Of a DNA stretch of 64,000 bases, positions 17,976 through 25,444 are shown piece after piece. Position 1 is the first letter of the stretch. Every line of letters starts with the position of its first letter. Source of the DNA: an uncultured Glaciecola sp. (GTDB lineage: Bacteria; Pseudomonadota; Gammaproteobacteria; Enterobacterales; Alteromonadaceae); contig CAJQOP010000090.1 of the NCBI GenBank assembly GCA_905479945.1, positions 1-64,000 on the forward strand, given 5' to 3'. Both the position numbers and the translations under genes were made by a program. Under the pieces are notes generated by a model that was not told where the DNA came from, did no database searches, and was given only the letters and a program-made list of their open reading frames with translations.

Positions 17976-19148
17976 ATGTTTAGAACTCGTCACAGCATTA
18001 CTCTGCTGTTCAACGCAAATAAGGTTTACGACCGGCATGTTATTGAAGGTGTAGGGAGTTACTTACAATCTTCAAATGTAGACTGGAACGTATATCTCGA
18101 AGAGGACTTATTAGCTAGACTACATAGTATTGAGGGTTGGGGCGCCGATGGCATTATTGCTGATTTCGATAATATGACTATTCAATCCGCGGTCAAAGAT
18201 CTAGCAATCCCTATCGTAGGCGTTGGAGGGTCTTATCAAGATGGAGCCGACTATCCCGACGTACCTTATGTTGCCACCGACAATTATGAACTTATTAAAT
18301 CAGCTTACGAGCACTTAAAATCTAAAGGACTTGAACGTTTCGCCTTTTATGGTTTGCCGAAAAATCAGAACCATCGCTGGGCCGCGGAAAGGGAGGAAGC
18401 AATCCTTAAGCTTTGTCAAAAAGACGGCTACGATTGTAGCGTTTATCGTGGCCAATCAACGCATCCTGCAACATGGCAATGCAGCATGAATAATTTGTCT
18501 GAGTGGTTACAAACATTGCCGAATCCAGTAGGTATTATCTCTGTTACTGATGCGCGTGCTCGGCACCTTCTTCAAGCTTGCGATCAACTTGAGAAATTAG
18601 TGCCCGATCAGATTTCTATTGTAGGTATTGATGACGATGAAGTTGCCAGGAATTTAAGTAGGATCAGCTTGAGTTCAGTTACTCAAGGTTGTTTTGAAAT
18701 GGGTTTTCAAGCAGCAAAACTTTTACATCGCAGAATAGAAAACCCTAAACTAAAAAACAAAATTGTTACTGTTCCTCCCATTGGTGTGAGGCAGCGTCAA
18801 AGCAGCGATTTTAAAGCCTTACAAGACCCATATGTTATCCAAGCAATGCATTTTATTCGTCAACATGCTTGCAGAGGAATCAAAGTTGAGCAGGTTTTAG
18901 ATTTTGTTGGTATTTCACGTTCCAACTTAGAAGTTCGCTTTAAGCAAGAGCGCGGGCACAGCATTCATCATGAACTTCATCAGGAAAAGCTCGATAAGGC
19001 ATGTCAGTTGTTAGCCACCCCGAATTTAAAAACTCAAGAAGTTGCGGTAAGTTCTGGCTACCCCTCTTTGCAATATATGTACGCAGTTTTTAAAAAGCAC
19101 TTTAATCAAACGCCTAAAGAGTATCGAGAACGGCTGCCACCATTTTGA
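17976..19148 (+). CDS. xylR: Xylose operon regulator XylR (AraC family with LacI-like sensor domain)
   Basis: 390 residues, close to the 392 of E. coli XylR and similar from the first residues: RTRHSITLLFNANKVYDR, GVGGSYQDGADYPDV, and RFAFYGLPKN. Residues 1-275 form the periplasmic-binding-protein-like xylose sensor; residues 285-388 the AraC-type DNA-binding domain (two helix-turn-helix units, ending NQTPKEYRERLP). In E. coli it activates xylAB and xylFGH in response to D-xylose. No xylose enzyme or transporter lies in this window; the next gene, 106 bases on, is a GH17 lipoprotein. Its short hairpin-forming 3' end (arms at 19140-19146 and 19156-19162) has no T-run. Confidence 0.9.
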   Translation: MFRTRHSITLLFNANKVYDRHVIEGVGSYLQSSNVDWNVYLEEDLLARLHSIEGWGADGIIADFDNMTIQSAVKDLAIPIVGVGGSYQDGADYPDVPYVATDNYELIKSAYEHLKSKGLERFAFYGLPKNQNHRWAAEREEAILKLCQKDGYDCSVYRGQSTHPATWQCSMNNLSEWLQTLPNPVGIISVTDARARHLLQACDQLEKLVPDQISIVGIDDDEVARNLSRISLSSVTQGCFEMGFQAAKLLHRRIENPKLKNKIVTVPPIGVRQRQSSDFKALQDPYVIQAMHFIRQHACRGIKVEQVLDFVGISRSNLEVRFKQERGHSIHHELHQEKLDKACQLLATPNLKTQEVAVSSGYPSLQYMYAVFKKHFNQTPKEYRERLPPF

Positions 19149-19254
19149 GATATCTAAAATGGGTTAAAAGCCTACTTTGGTAGACAATAGTATCACTCTC
19201 TGTTTAGTATTGGGGATTGTAATTTATCCTTAAGAATTAACAGAGTAAAATAAT

Positions 19255-21057
19255 ATGACTAGAGGTAAGCACTTATTTTTATATGCCAGTTTATTGTTTG
19301 TGCTATTTGGTTGCGGACAATCGAGTAAGACAGCTGAAGAAATCCTAGGCAATCCAGATTACTTAGCGTTCTCTTACGGGGGGTATCGCGAAAATACTCG
19401 TGATGATGTGCCAACTGTCGATGAACTGAAAGACGATATGAAAATATTATCGAGAATGGGTGTGAAGATATTGCGCACATACAATACCAGTCAGTATGCC
19501 CATGCTAAAAACCTACTTGCTGCTATTCATGAACTAAAAGAAGAAGATCCAACTTTTGAAATGTACGTCATGCTTGGAACCTGGATAGAAAGCAAAGGTG
19601 CATGGACTGATACCCCTGATCCTTCACAAGGTAATCTTGAAAATAATACTCAAGAAATAGATGCCGCCATTGCCATGGCTAATAAATATCCCGATATCGT
19701 TAAGAGCATTGCTGTTGGCAATGAGGCAATGGTTCAGTGGGCGGTTACCTATTTTGTTATGCCTAAAGTGATTTTAAAATGGGTGAATCATTTGCAAGAG
19801 GCAAAAGCATCGGGTGATTTGCCCGCTGATATTTGGATTACCAGTTCGGATAATTTTGAATCATGGGGTGGCGGCGCGAAAAACTATCATACTGAGGATT
19901 TGACCGCGCTTTTACGTGCCGTTGATTTCGTCTCATTACATACCTATCCCTTTCATGACACTCATTACAACCCACAGTTCTGGGGAATACCCAAAGAGCA
20001 AGAAGCTCTATCAGAGATGGAACAGATCAATGCAGCGGTAGAACGTTCGGTTGCTTATGCGCAAACTCAATATCAAAATACAGCTAGTTTCATTAAAAGC
20101 CTCGGTATTGACAAGCCAATACACATTGGTGAAATTGGTTGGGCTAGCATTGATAGCTCTCACTATGGTCCTGGAGGGGCTAAAGCTGCTGATGAGTACA
20201 AACAAAAGTTATTCTATGAGCAAGTGCGCGAGTGGACAAATAGCGCCGGTTTATCATGCTTTTATTTTGAAGCTTTTGATGAGCAATGGAAGGATAAAAA
20301 AAATCCACTAGGGTCTGAAAATCATTTTGGCATGATTAACCTTAAAAATGAGGCAAAGTATGCTCTATGGAGTGACGTTGATGCTGGTTTGTTTGATGGC
20401 TTAACGCGCAATGGTAAAGCGATTACAAAAACCTATGCAGGTGATAAGCAGGCAATGCTAAAAGATGTGCTCAGACCGCCATTGAAGAGTGAGATGGGTA
20501 TTTTAGAAATTACCACTATCAATGCATCCATCACAAGTGGTGAGCCAGTATCCGAGGAAAGTTATATTCTAGTGCATGAGACAATGACCCCTGATGACGC
20601 CAACAAGATGACTTATCCCAGCAGTCCTTCAAAGCTGAACGCTTGGGAAGGCACCTCGAGTATTAAAATGTCTGATGGCGGTGTTATTGAAGTGATTACA
20701 GGTAGGGGCGATTGGTGGGGCGCTGCCGTTGAAATGCGCGGAGGCGTAGGTGAGAATCTCAGTCAATTTATAGACGGGTACCTGCATTTTGATATCCGCG
20801 GCGATACGTCATCCAACTTTAAAATTGGATTTCAAACAGGCTTGTTTGCAGAAGGGACTCAGGTCAATAACTTTGTTTCGTTTGCACCAGCGTCTGGAAG
20901 AATGCTAAGTACTGAATGGGTAAGTTACTCTGTGCCTATTAGCGAACTTAATAAGGGGGCTGACTTATCCAATGTCACTGGCGCTTTATTTTTGCGAAGT
21001 GATGAGAAATCCGATGGCAAATATATTTTTGTGAAGAATATTTATTATTCAAAATAA
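19255..21057 (+). CDS. GH17 family glycoside hydrolase lipoprotein (beta-1,3-glucanase type) with C-terminal carbohydrate-binding-like domain
   Basis: 600 residues. Type II signal peptide with lipobox-like LFGC (Cys20), so likely lipid-anchored. Residues about 35-390 resemble the GH17 TIM barrel: GVKILRTYNTSQY, acid/base in SIAVGNEAM (Glu157), SLHTYPF, and the nucleophile in HIGEIGWAS (Glu293). GH17 enzymes cleave beta-1,3-glucans such as laminarin, the storage glucan of brown algae and diatoms. Residues about 430-600 are beta-rich with a conserved-looking GYLHFDIRG and a C-terminal strand, like the galactose-binding-like domains of marine glucanases. It follows xylR by 106 bases. The exact substrate is inferred from family only. 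Confidence 0.8.
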   Translation: MTRGKHLFLYASLLFVLFGCGQSSKTAEEILGNPDYLAFSYGGYRENTRDDVPTVDELKDDMKILSRMGVKILRTYNTSQYAHAKNLLAAIHELKEEDPTFEMYVMLGTWIESKGAWTDTPDPSQGNLENNTQEIDAAIAMANKYPDIVKSIAVGNEAMVQWAVTYFVMPKVILKWVNHLQEAKASGDLPADIWITSSDNFESWGGGAKNYHTEDLTALLRAVDFVSLHTYPFHDTHYNPQFWGIPKEQEALSEMEQINAAVERSVAYAQTQYQNTASFIKSLGIDKPIHIGEIGWASIDSSHYGPGGAKAADEYKQKLFYEQVREWTNSAGLSCFYFEAFDEQWKDKKNPLGSENHFGMINLKNEAKYALWSDVDAGLFDGLTRNGKAITKTYAGDKQAMLKDVLRPPLKSEMGILEITTINASITSGEPVSEESYILVHETMTPDDANKMTYPSSPSKLNAWEGTSSIKMSDGGVIEVITGRGDWWGAAVEMRGGVGENLSQFIDGYLHFDIRGDTSSNFKIGFQTGLFAEGTQVNNFVSFAPASGRMLSTEWVSYSVPISELNKGADLSNVTGALFLRSDEKSDGKYIFVKNIYYSK

Positions 21058-21072
21058 CAATACTTTAGGCAT

Positions 21073-21195
21073 TTACATACTCTGAATTTCAGATGCGGGC
21101 AGAGCAGGGATTATTGATGGAGGCGTGAAATTGCTTTCATCGATAAGGCCTTGATAAATGGCAGTGTCATAAATAAAACTATGTTCTTTAATCAT
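21073..21195 (-). other. Possible 40-residue ORF, or remnant, of unknown nature
   Basis: A reverse-strand frame with ATG at 21195 and stop at 21073-21075 encodes 40 residues including YDTAIYQGLIDESNFTPPS. No ribosome site is visible and the composition is unremarkable. It could be the remnant of a lost gene or chance; it fills most of the gap between the GH17 and RDD genes. Confidence 0.2.
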
Positions 21196-21237
21196 CTTAA
21201 ATTCATGTGAAAATGCTCAATAGTTTAAAATTACTAT

Positions 21238-22485
21238 TTATGATTTTCTAAACGAAGTGGTTTTTTTTGGCTTCAGTCGCAGTACTAAAGTTTCGGATAT
21301 TTTATCTTGAATAGCTTGTCTATTAGGGTCCCAATATACTTGTAGGAAACCCGATAAACCCGTGGCGAAACCAGCACTATATCCGCCATATCGACCAAAA
21401 CTTTCCCACAATGACGGATAATTCCCATCAAGTTTAACAACTTCTATACCAAGCATTTTTTTGCCGATTGTTTGACCGCGCCACCAGGCCGTGAAAACGC
21501 TAAAATACAGTGCAGCCCAACCTAGACTAAGGCCTAAATCAGACATAGTGTCTTGTGCCCATGCCAGTACGTTATAAATTTTACCTGTGGACGCTTTAGT
21601 TTCGATTGATTGCGTAATTTCTAACACATCATCAGTATAGGCGTTTCGTTCTTCATTAAGTGTGTTGATGAATGTGTCCATAAACAGCGACTTATTTTCA
21701 TCACTCCAGTTTTTTTGCGACACGATATCGCTTGTAGTTGCTTTGATATCTTCAACTGGAATACTCATTGCTGCCGCGCCCACTGCGACAGCTTCTGCAA
21801 ACTTCAAAAAGCAATTAGTATCTCCTTGACAGGACTCATCACCGAGTTGAGCCGCTAAATCTAATAAACTCCTCATAGTTTCACTGTTTTCTTCTTCCTG
21901 CGCTATTTGAGAAATTGGTGGTTCGTCAGATTCGCCCATATCTGCCACAATTACGAATATAATAGAGAAAATTAAGATAGCCGCTGCACCTCGCAAACCA
22001 AGGCGTGTCATATTAAAGCGCTTTTGTTTTTTTAAACGATCACCTGCCTTAAAGAAAGTCAGCGCCACAAAGCCGGCAAGGAACAATGCACTCAGGGTGC
22101 TAAGCACGGCGATAAAAAACAAATCGATTAACATAGCAAAACCTCTCCGTGCAGGTGTCGCTAAAGTGAGGCCTAACAGATCAGGTGATACTGTAAAGGC
22201 GTATGGGGTGACCACTTCACGAGTTTCTTTGTTGGAGCGCACATGTGACTCTGTTGGTGCTTCGATAATTACCTTTTCTCTAGTTTCATGGTTAATTATC
22301 TCTGGCTCTAAACCTTCTATCTCATGATTAATTATTTCCGGCTCCGAAGCTTTTGCTTCACTTTTAATTAGCTCAGTCTTTGGTTCTGGTTCTGATTCTG
22401 GTTCTGTTGCGGGTGCCGGTGCCGGTGCCGGTGCTCCGGGCTCTAAGTCGAAAGTCTGTTGCTTTGGGTTGTCTGGTGTAGTCAT
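21238..22485 (-). CDS. RDD family membrane protein with a long acidic/proline-rich N-terminus
   Basis: 415 residues from the ATG at 22485, preferred over the ATG six bases earlier because a GGA element is spaced six bases before it. Residues 1-95 are low complexity: alternating PA, then PE-rich, then two near copies of EPEIINHE. Residues 105-190 hold helices starting with the RDD signature ARRGFAMLIDLFF. After a soluble insert (200-295) comes the second half, with WWRGQTIGKKMLGIEVVK and DKISETLVLR, typical of RDD proteins. Function in the family is unsettled (some act as cation/proton antiporters). It ends the reverse-strand pair with rlmF, 24 bases apart. Confidence 0.75.
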   Translation of the reverse strand: MTTPDNPKQQTFDLEPGAPAPAPAPATEPESEPEPKTELIKSEAKASEPEIINHEIEGLEPEIINHETREKVIIEAPTESHVRSNKETREVVTPYAFTVSPDLLGLTLATPARRGFAMLIDLFFIAVLSTLSALFLAGFVALTFFKAGDRLKKQKRFNMTRLGLRGAAAILIFSIIFVIVADMGESDEPPISQIAQEEENSETMRSLLDLAAQLGDESCQGDTNCFLKFAEAVAVGAAAMSIPVEDIKATTSDIVSQKNWSDENKSLFMDTFINTLNEERNAYTDDVLEITQSIETKASTGKIYNVLAWAQDTMSDLGLSLGWAALYFSVFTAWWRGQTIGKKMLGIEVVKLDGNYPSLWESFGRYGGYSAGFATGLSGFLQVYWDPNRQAIQDKISETLVLRLKPKKTTSFRKS

Positions 22486-22509
22486 AGCCATTCCATGATT
22501 ATTATTGGG

Positions 22510-23499
22510 TTAGAAGCGCCAAGCGATGAACCGACTCGCTTTTGCTCCTTGAGCCATATTAATGGTTTTGCAATCAATTGCGCCAAGTTTTTTCGCAAAT
22601 TTTAGTAGGGGTTCGACATTGTCCTTTTTGGATAGCAATGAAGTAAACCAGATAATCTGCTCACGAAATTCAACACTTTGCGATATCATACTTTTAACAA
22701 AGCTAAACTCACCACCTTCACACCAGAGTTCATTATGCTGACCTCCGAAGTTTAGCTGCGATTGGTTTATGGCGCTTGAGTCTTTTCCTCTGCGCTTATG
22801 TGAGTGGCGTGCTAAATTTTTGTTTTTCTTACGACTACCCGCAATTGCTGCCTCTGCAGAATCATGAAAGGGTGGATTGCACATACTGAAGTCATACATT
22901 TCGCTTTGATTTACAATGCCCATAAATATAGATTCAGCTTGCTGTTGCAGTCGTACTTTCACTAGTTTTTTTAAATTAGTATTCGATTCGGCAATTAGCT
23001 TTGCATTTTTGTACGATGCTGCATTTATATCGCTCCCCGTCATTTTCCAGCCATAGCTTTGACTCGCGACAATAGGGTAGATGAGATTAGCACCTGTTCC
23101 TATGTCTAGCCCTTTGACTTCCTTTCCTTGTGGAACCTGATTTTCATTAGAGATTGCGAGCAGGTCAGCAATATAGTGCACATAGTCCGCACGACCTGGT
23201 ACAGCAGGGCATAAAAAGCCGTCTGGAACGTCCCATTGTTGAACGCCGTAATAATATTTTAGTAAGCTCGCGTTAAGGGCTTTTACAGCAGATGGCTGCG
23301 AAAAATCGATGGTTAACTTACCTACTGGGTTAGGCGCAAGGAAGGCCTTTAAAGGCGAATAGGCTTGAGCTAACTCCACAAAGTTATAACCGGCATTGTG
23401 GCGATTCCTAGTATGCATTTCTGGTTTTGCATTAGCTAAGATTTGTTGCTTATTCATACACTTATTAGCCTTTGGTTTTATATTAGAATGTGATTTCAT
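22510..23499 (-). CDS. rlmF: 23S rRNA (adenine(1618)-N6)-methyltransferase RlmF
   Basis: 329 residues from the ATG at 23499 (a TTG one codon earlier is possible). It methylates A1618 of 23S rRNA with S-adenosylmethionine. Seen: MHTRNRHNAGYNF near the start, GLDIGTGANLIYP (SAM-binding motif I), the catalytic NPPF in MCNPPFHDSAEAA, and the ending GAKASRFIAWRF, all characteristic of RlmF (YbiN). The first 25 residues are basic and poorly conserved, so translation could begin at the ATG at 23457. The RDD gene follows closely. Confidence 0.92.
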   Translation of the reverse strand: MKSHSNIKPKANKCMNKQQILANAKPEMHTRNRHNAGYNFVELAQAYSPLKAFLAPNPVGKLTIDFSQPSAVKALNASLLKYYYGVQQWDVPDGFLCPAVPGRADYVHYIADLLAISNENQVPQGKEVKGLDIGTGANLIYPIVASQSYGWKMTGSDINAASYKNAKLIAESNTNLKKLVKVRLQQQAESIFMGIVNQSEMYDFSMCNPPFHDSAEAAIAGSRKKNKNLARHSHKRRGKDSSAINQSQLNFGGQHNELWCEGGEFSFVKSMISQSVEFREQIIWFTSLLSKKDNVEPLLKFAKKLGAIDCKTINMAQGAKASRFIAWRF

Positions 23500-23632
23500 C
23501 AATGAATTACCAGGATGTACCTAAACCTAAAATTTGTTAGCTTATTCGCTAACCGAGCTAGAAAGCGCACTATTTAACTCAAGGTCATATTTGTGCGAAC
23601 ACTGAGGCTTGTTGTCATCTGTATTCCTCATT

Positions 23633-23943
23633 CTATACCAACTTGGTTTTCAAATCAGATTCTAAAATTGCAGGGGGCGGTGACTTCATCGACACTTTGT
23701 CTTTGTATGTCTTTACCCGCTGAACATGCAAGCTTGGGTAAAGTGTCGGATTTTGTAATATGAAATCAATGCGTTGGTGGTGCCTAATCGACTCATCCAG
23801 CCAAATATCGAAGAACGCGGCATCCATAGGCAAAAAACAAGGGAAGGCTTTGTCATGATAAGGTGCTATTTAGTTCTATGTATCCACACATAATCAGCCT
23901 CTACCGAGAATAATATAATAGAATAATGTAATAGTGCACAGGT
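23633..23943 (-). pseudogene. Decayed SRAP-like (YedK/HMCES-type) gene, C-terminal part, frameshifted
   Basis: Reading the reverse strand, one frame (23943 to 23869) gives YSIILFSV then EADYVWIHRTK and stops; one base out of step, the next frame (23869 to 23633) continues APYHDKAFPCFLPMDAAFF, then DIWLDESIRHHQ and VKTYKDKV. The joined product resembles the C-terminal part of SOS-response-associated peptidases, which have a conserved H before a P-LP-WL pattern. A single missing base in an A-run at about 23869-23872 explains the shift. No N-terminal MCGR start is visible, so the gene is both truncated and frameshifted. The SRAP label is from memory of the pattern and moderate at best. Confidence 0.45.
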
Positions 23944-24105
23944 TCAGTAATGCAATTGAGTCGCGTGCAACAATCTTGTTGGCTTACTAAGGTAACAAAT
24001 ATCGCCTTCGGCCTCACGCAAGTTCTCCGCGCAGTGTTTAATATCTCAAACAGCATTGGGGCATGCGCATCTTTGAATTCTAACAAAACGAAGAACATGT
24101 TGCCA

Positions 24106-24144
24106 AAAGGGCAGTTTGCTTAACAAACCGGGCATTAGCCCTTT
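24106..24144. other. Composite hairpin upstream of the pqi operon
   Basis: Outer arms AAAGGGC (24106-24112) and GCCCTTT (24138-24144) enclose an inner hairpin GTTTG (24114-24118) / CAAAC (24124-24128). There is no T-run on the forward strand and only four T on the reverse. It could be a weak terminator for the decayed reverse gene or a structured leader. Confidence 0.35.
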
Positions 24145-24204
24145 ACTGTTTATGGGCATTGTTTATAATTATATATATCAGTTATTTAGCGGCAGCGGCA
24201 GCAT

Positions 24205-24816
24205 ATGACAAAAGCACATCAACATGCTTGCTTGGAATGTGACCTCCTCATCACAATGCCCAGAACCATCTCGCATAGAACTAATGTGCATTGCCCCAGA
24301 TGTAACCACAAAATCGCTATAGGACACAATAATGCTAAGCAGTATGTATTAGCTATGAGCGTCACCGCTTTAATTCTAATGTTCATTGCCTGCACATTTT
24401 CCTTTATTTCCTTTTCAAGCAATGGGCAAGCCCGCACAATTAACCTCTTGCAAACCTCTACCGAACTGTACAGCCAAGAATATTACTTTGTCTCCTTCTT
24501 AGTGCTGTCATTCATAGTGTTGCTGCCAACACTATATTTATTATCAGTTTGTCTAATTATTTTAAATACGTATCAACGATCTCACATTTTCCCTAGCGCT
24601 AAACTTGGCAGGTTAATGAGCTATATATTGCCTTGGTCAATGGCTGAAGTATTCTTAATTGGTGTGCTGGTGGCCTTGATCAAGGTCGTGGATATGGCTG
24701 ATGTTTCTCTTGCACCCTCTTTTTGGGCATATGTAATTTTTGCCCCTTTGTTCACCCATATCGCGTCAATCGTTGATAATCACCGCCTGTGGAGCTGGAT
24801 TGACAATGCCAAATAG
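24205..24816 (+). CDS. pqiA: PqiA-like membrane protein, N-terminal half
   Basis: 203 residues. Zinc-ribbon-like cysteines at the start (CLECDLL and CPRCNHK), then four transmembrane helices (about 50-70, 95-120, 135-165, 170-190) with LPWSMAEVFLIGVLVALIK, a PqiA hallmark. Enteric PqiA is one protein of about 417 residues with two such zinc-ribbon/four-helix halves; here each half is a separate gene. The Pqi system moves lipids between inner and outer membranes and is linked to paraquat/SoxS stress in E. coli. It overlaps the second half by 11 bases in a different frame, and both are followed by pqiB and pqiC. Confidence 0.88.
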   Translation: MTKAHQHACLECDLLITMPRTISHRTNVHCPRCNHKIAIGHNNAKQYVLAMSVTALILMFIACTFSFISFSSNGQARTINLLQTSTELYSQEYYFVSFLVLSFIVLLPTLYLLSVCLIILNTYQRSHIFPSAKLGRLMSYILPWSMAEVFLIGVLVALIKVVDMADVSLAPSFWAYVIFAPLFTHIASIVDNHRLWSWIDNAK

Positions 24817-25444
24817 GCAAGCCGAATTTGCCAACGTTGCGCCTCAAACAGCCGCTAATAATGGCTTGGTGAATTGCGCAGTTTGCCATCAATTGGCGTC
24901 CATTGAAGTACGACATTGCAAGCGCTGTGGCAGCGCCTTGTCATCGCGAATTAAGAATAGTATTCAAATATCTCTGAGCTTGCTGATAACATCGGTACTA
25001 CTATATATCCCAGCCAATATTTATCCGATAATGCGCACTGAACTATTGGGTGACGAAACGAAAAGTACTATTATCGGTGGCGTTATTTTATTTCTTAAAC
25101 ACGAGTCGTATTTTATTGCAGCGGTCATTTTCATTGCCAGCGTCATTGTTCCAATGGCAAAAATGTTCGCTATCGGCTGGCTGTGTTACTCTGCTTTGAG
25201 TACTAAAAAGATTCAGTATTACGAACTAACAAAGCTTTACAGGCTTACCGAATTTATCGGTAAGTGGTCGATGGTTGATGTGTTTGTAGTGGCAATTTTG
25301 GTGGCGCTCATCCAACTGGGAGGCTTAATGTCAATTCATATCGGTTTTGCTGCGACTGCATTTGCCGGTGTTGTGATACTAACTATGATCAGTGCCCATC
25401 AATTTGATACAAGGATCCTTTGGGATAAAGTGGAAAGCGAATGA
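24806..25444 (+). CDS. pqiA: PqiA-like membrane protein, C-terminal half
   Basis: 212 residues from the ATG at 24806, inside the end of the preceding gene; GGAG at 24791-24794 may be its ribosome site. It has its own zinc ribbon (CAVCHQL and CKRCGSAL) and four helices, with IPANIYPIMRTELLG and GKWSMVDVFVVAILVALIQLG typical of the second half of PqiA. The last codons overlap the pqiB start (ATGA). So the two halves must assemble as separate polypeptides in the inner membrane, unless a sequencing error split one gene. Confidence 0.88.
   Translation: MPNRQAEFANVAPQTAANNGLVNCAVCHQLASIEVRHCKRCGSALSSRIKNSIQISLSLLITSVLLYIPANIYPIMRTELLGDETKSTIIGGVILFLKHESYFIAAVIFIASVIVPMAKMFAIGWLCYSALSTKKIQYYELTKLYRLTEFIGKWSMVDVFVVAILVALIQLGGLMSIHIGFAATAFAGVVILTMISAHQFDTRILWDKVESE

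Larger units (their letters stand above)
23503..24204. other. 700-bp region without an intact gene, between rlmF and pqiA
   Basis: Apart from the decayed reverse-strand remnant at 23633-23943 it holds AT-rich sequence, a strong composite hairpin at 24106-24144 and the presumed pqi promoter near 24150-24200 (TATAATTATATATATC region). A 65-codon reverse frame at 23901-24098 has no recognisable features. Confidence 0.55.

Noticed and set aside
23901-24098. 65-codon reverse frame near the decayed SRAP-like gene
   Set aside because: Residues do not resemble any family I know, no ribosome site; probably chance in degraded DNA.
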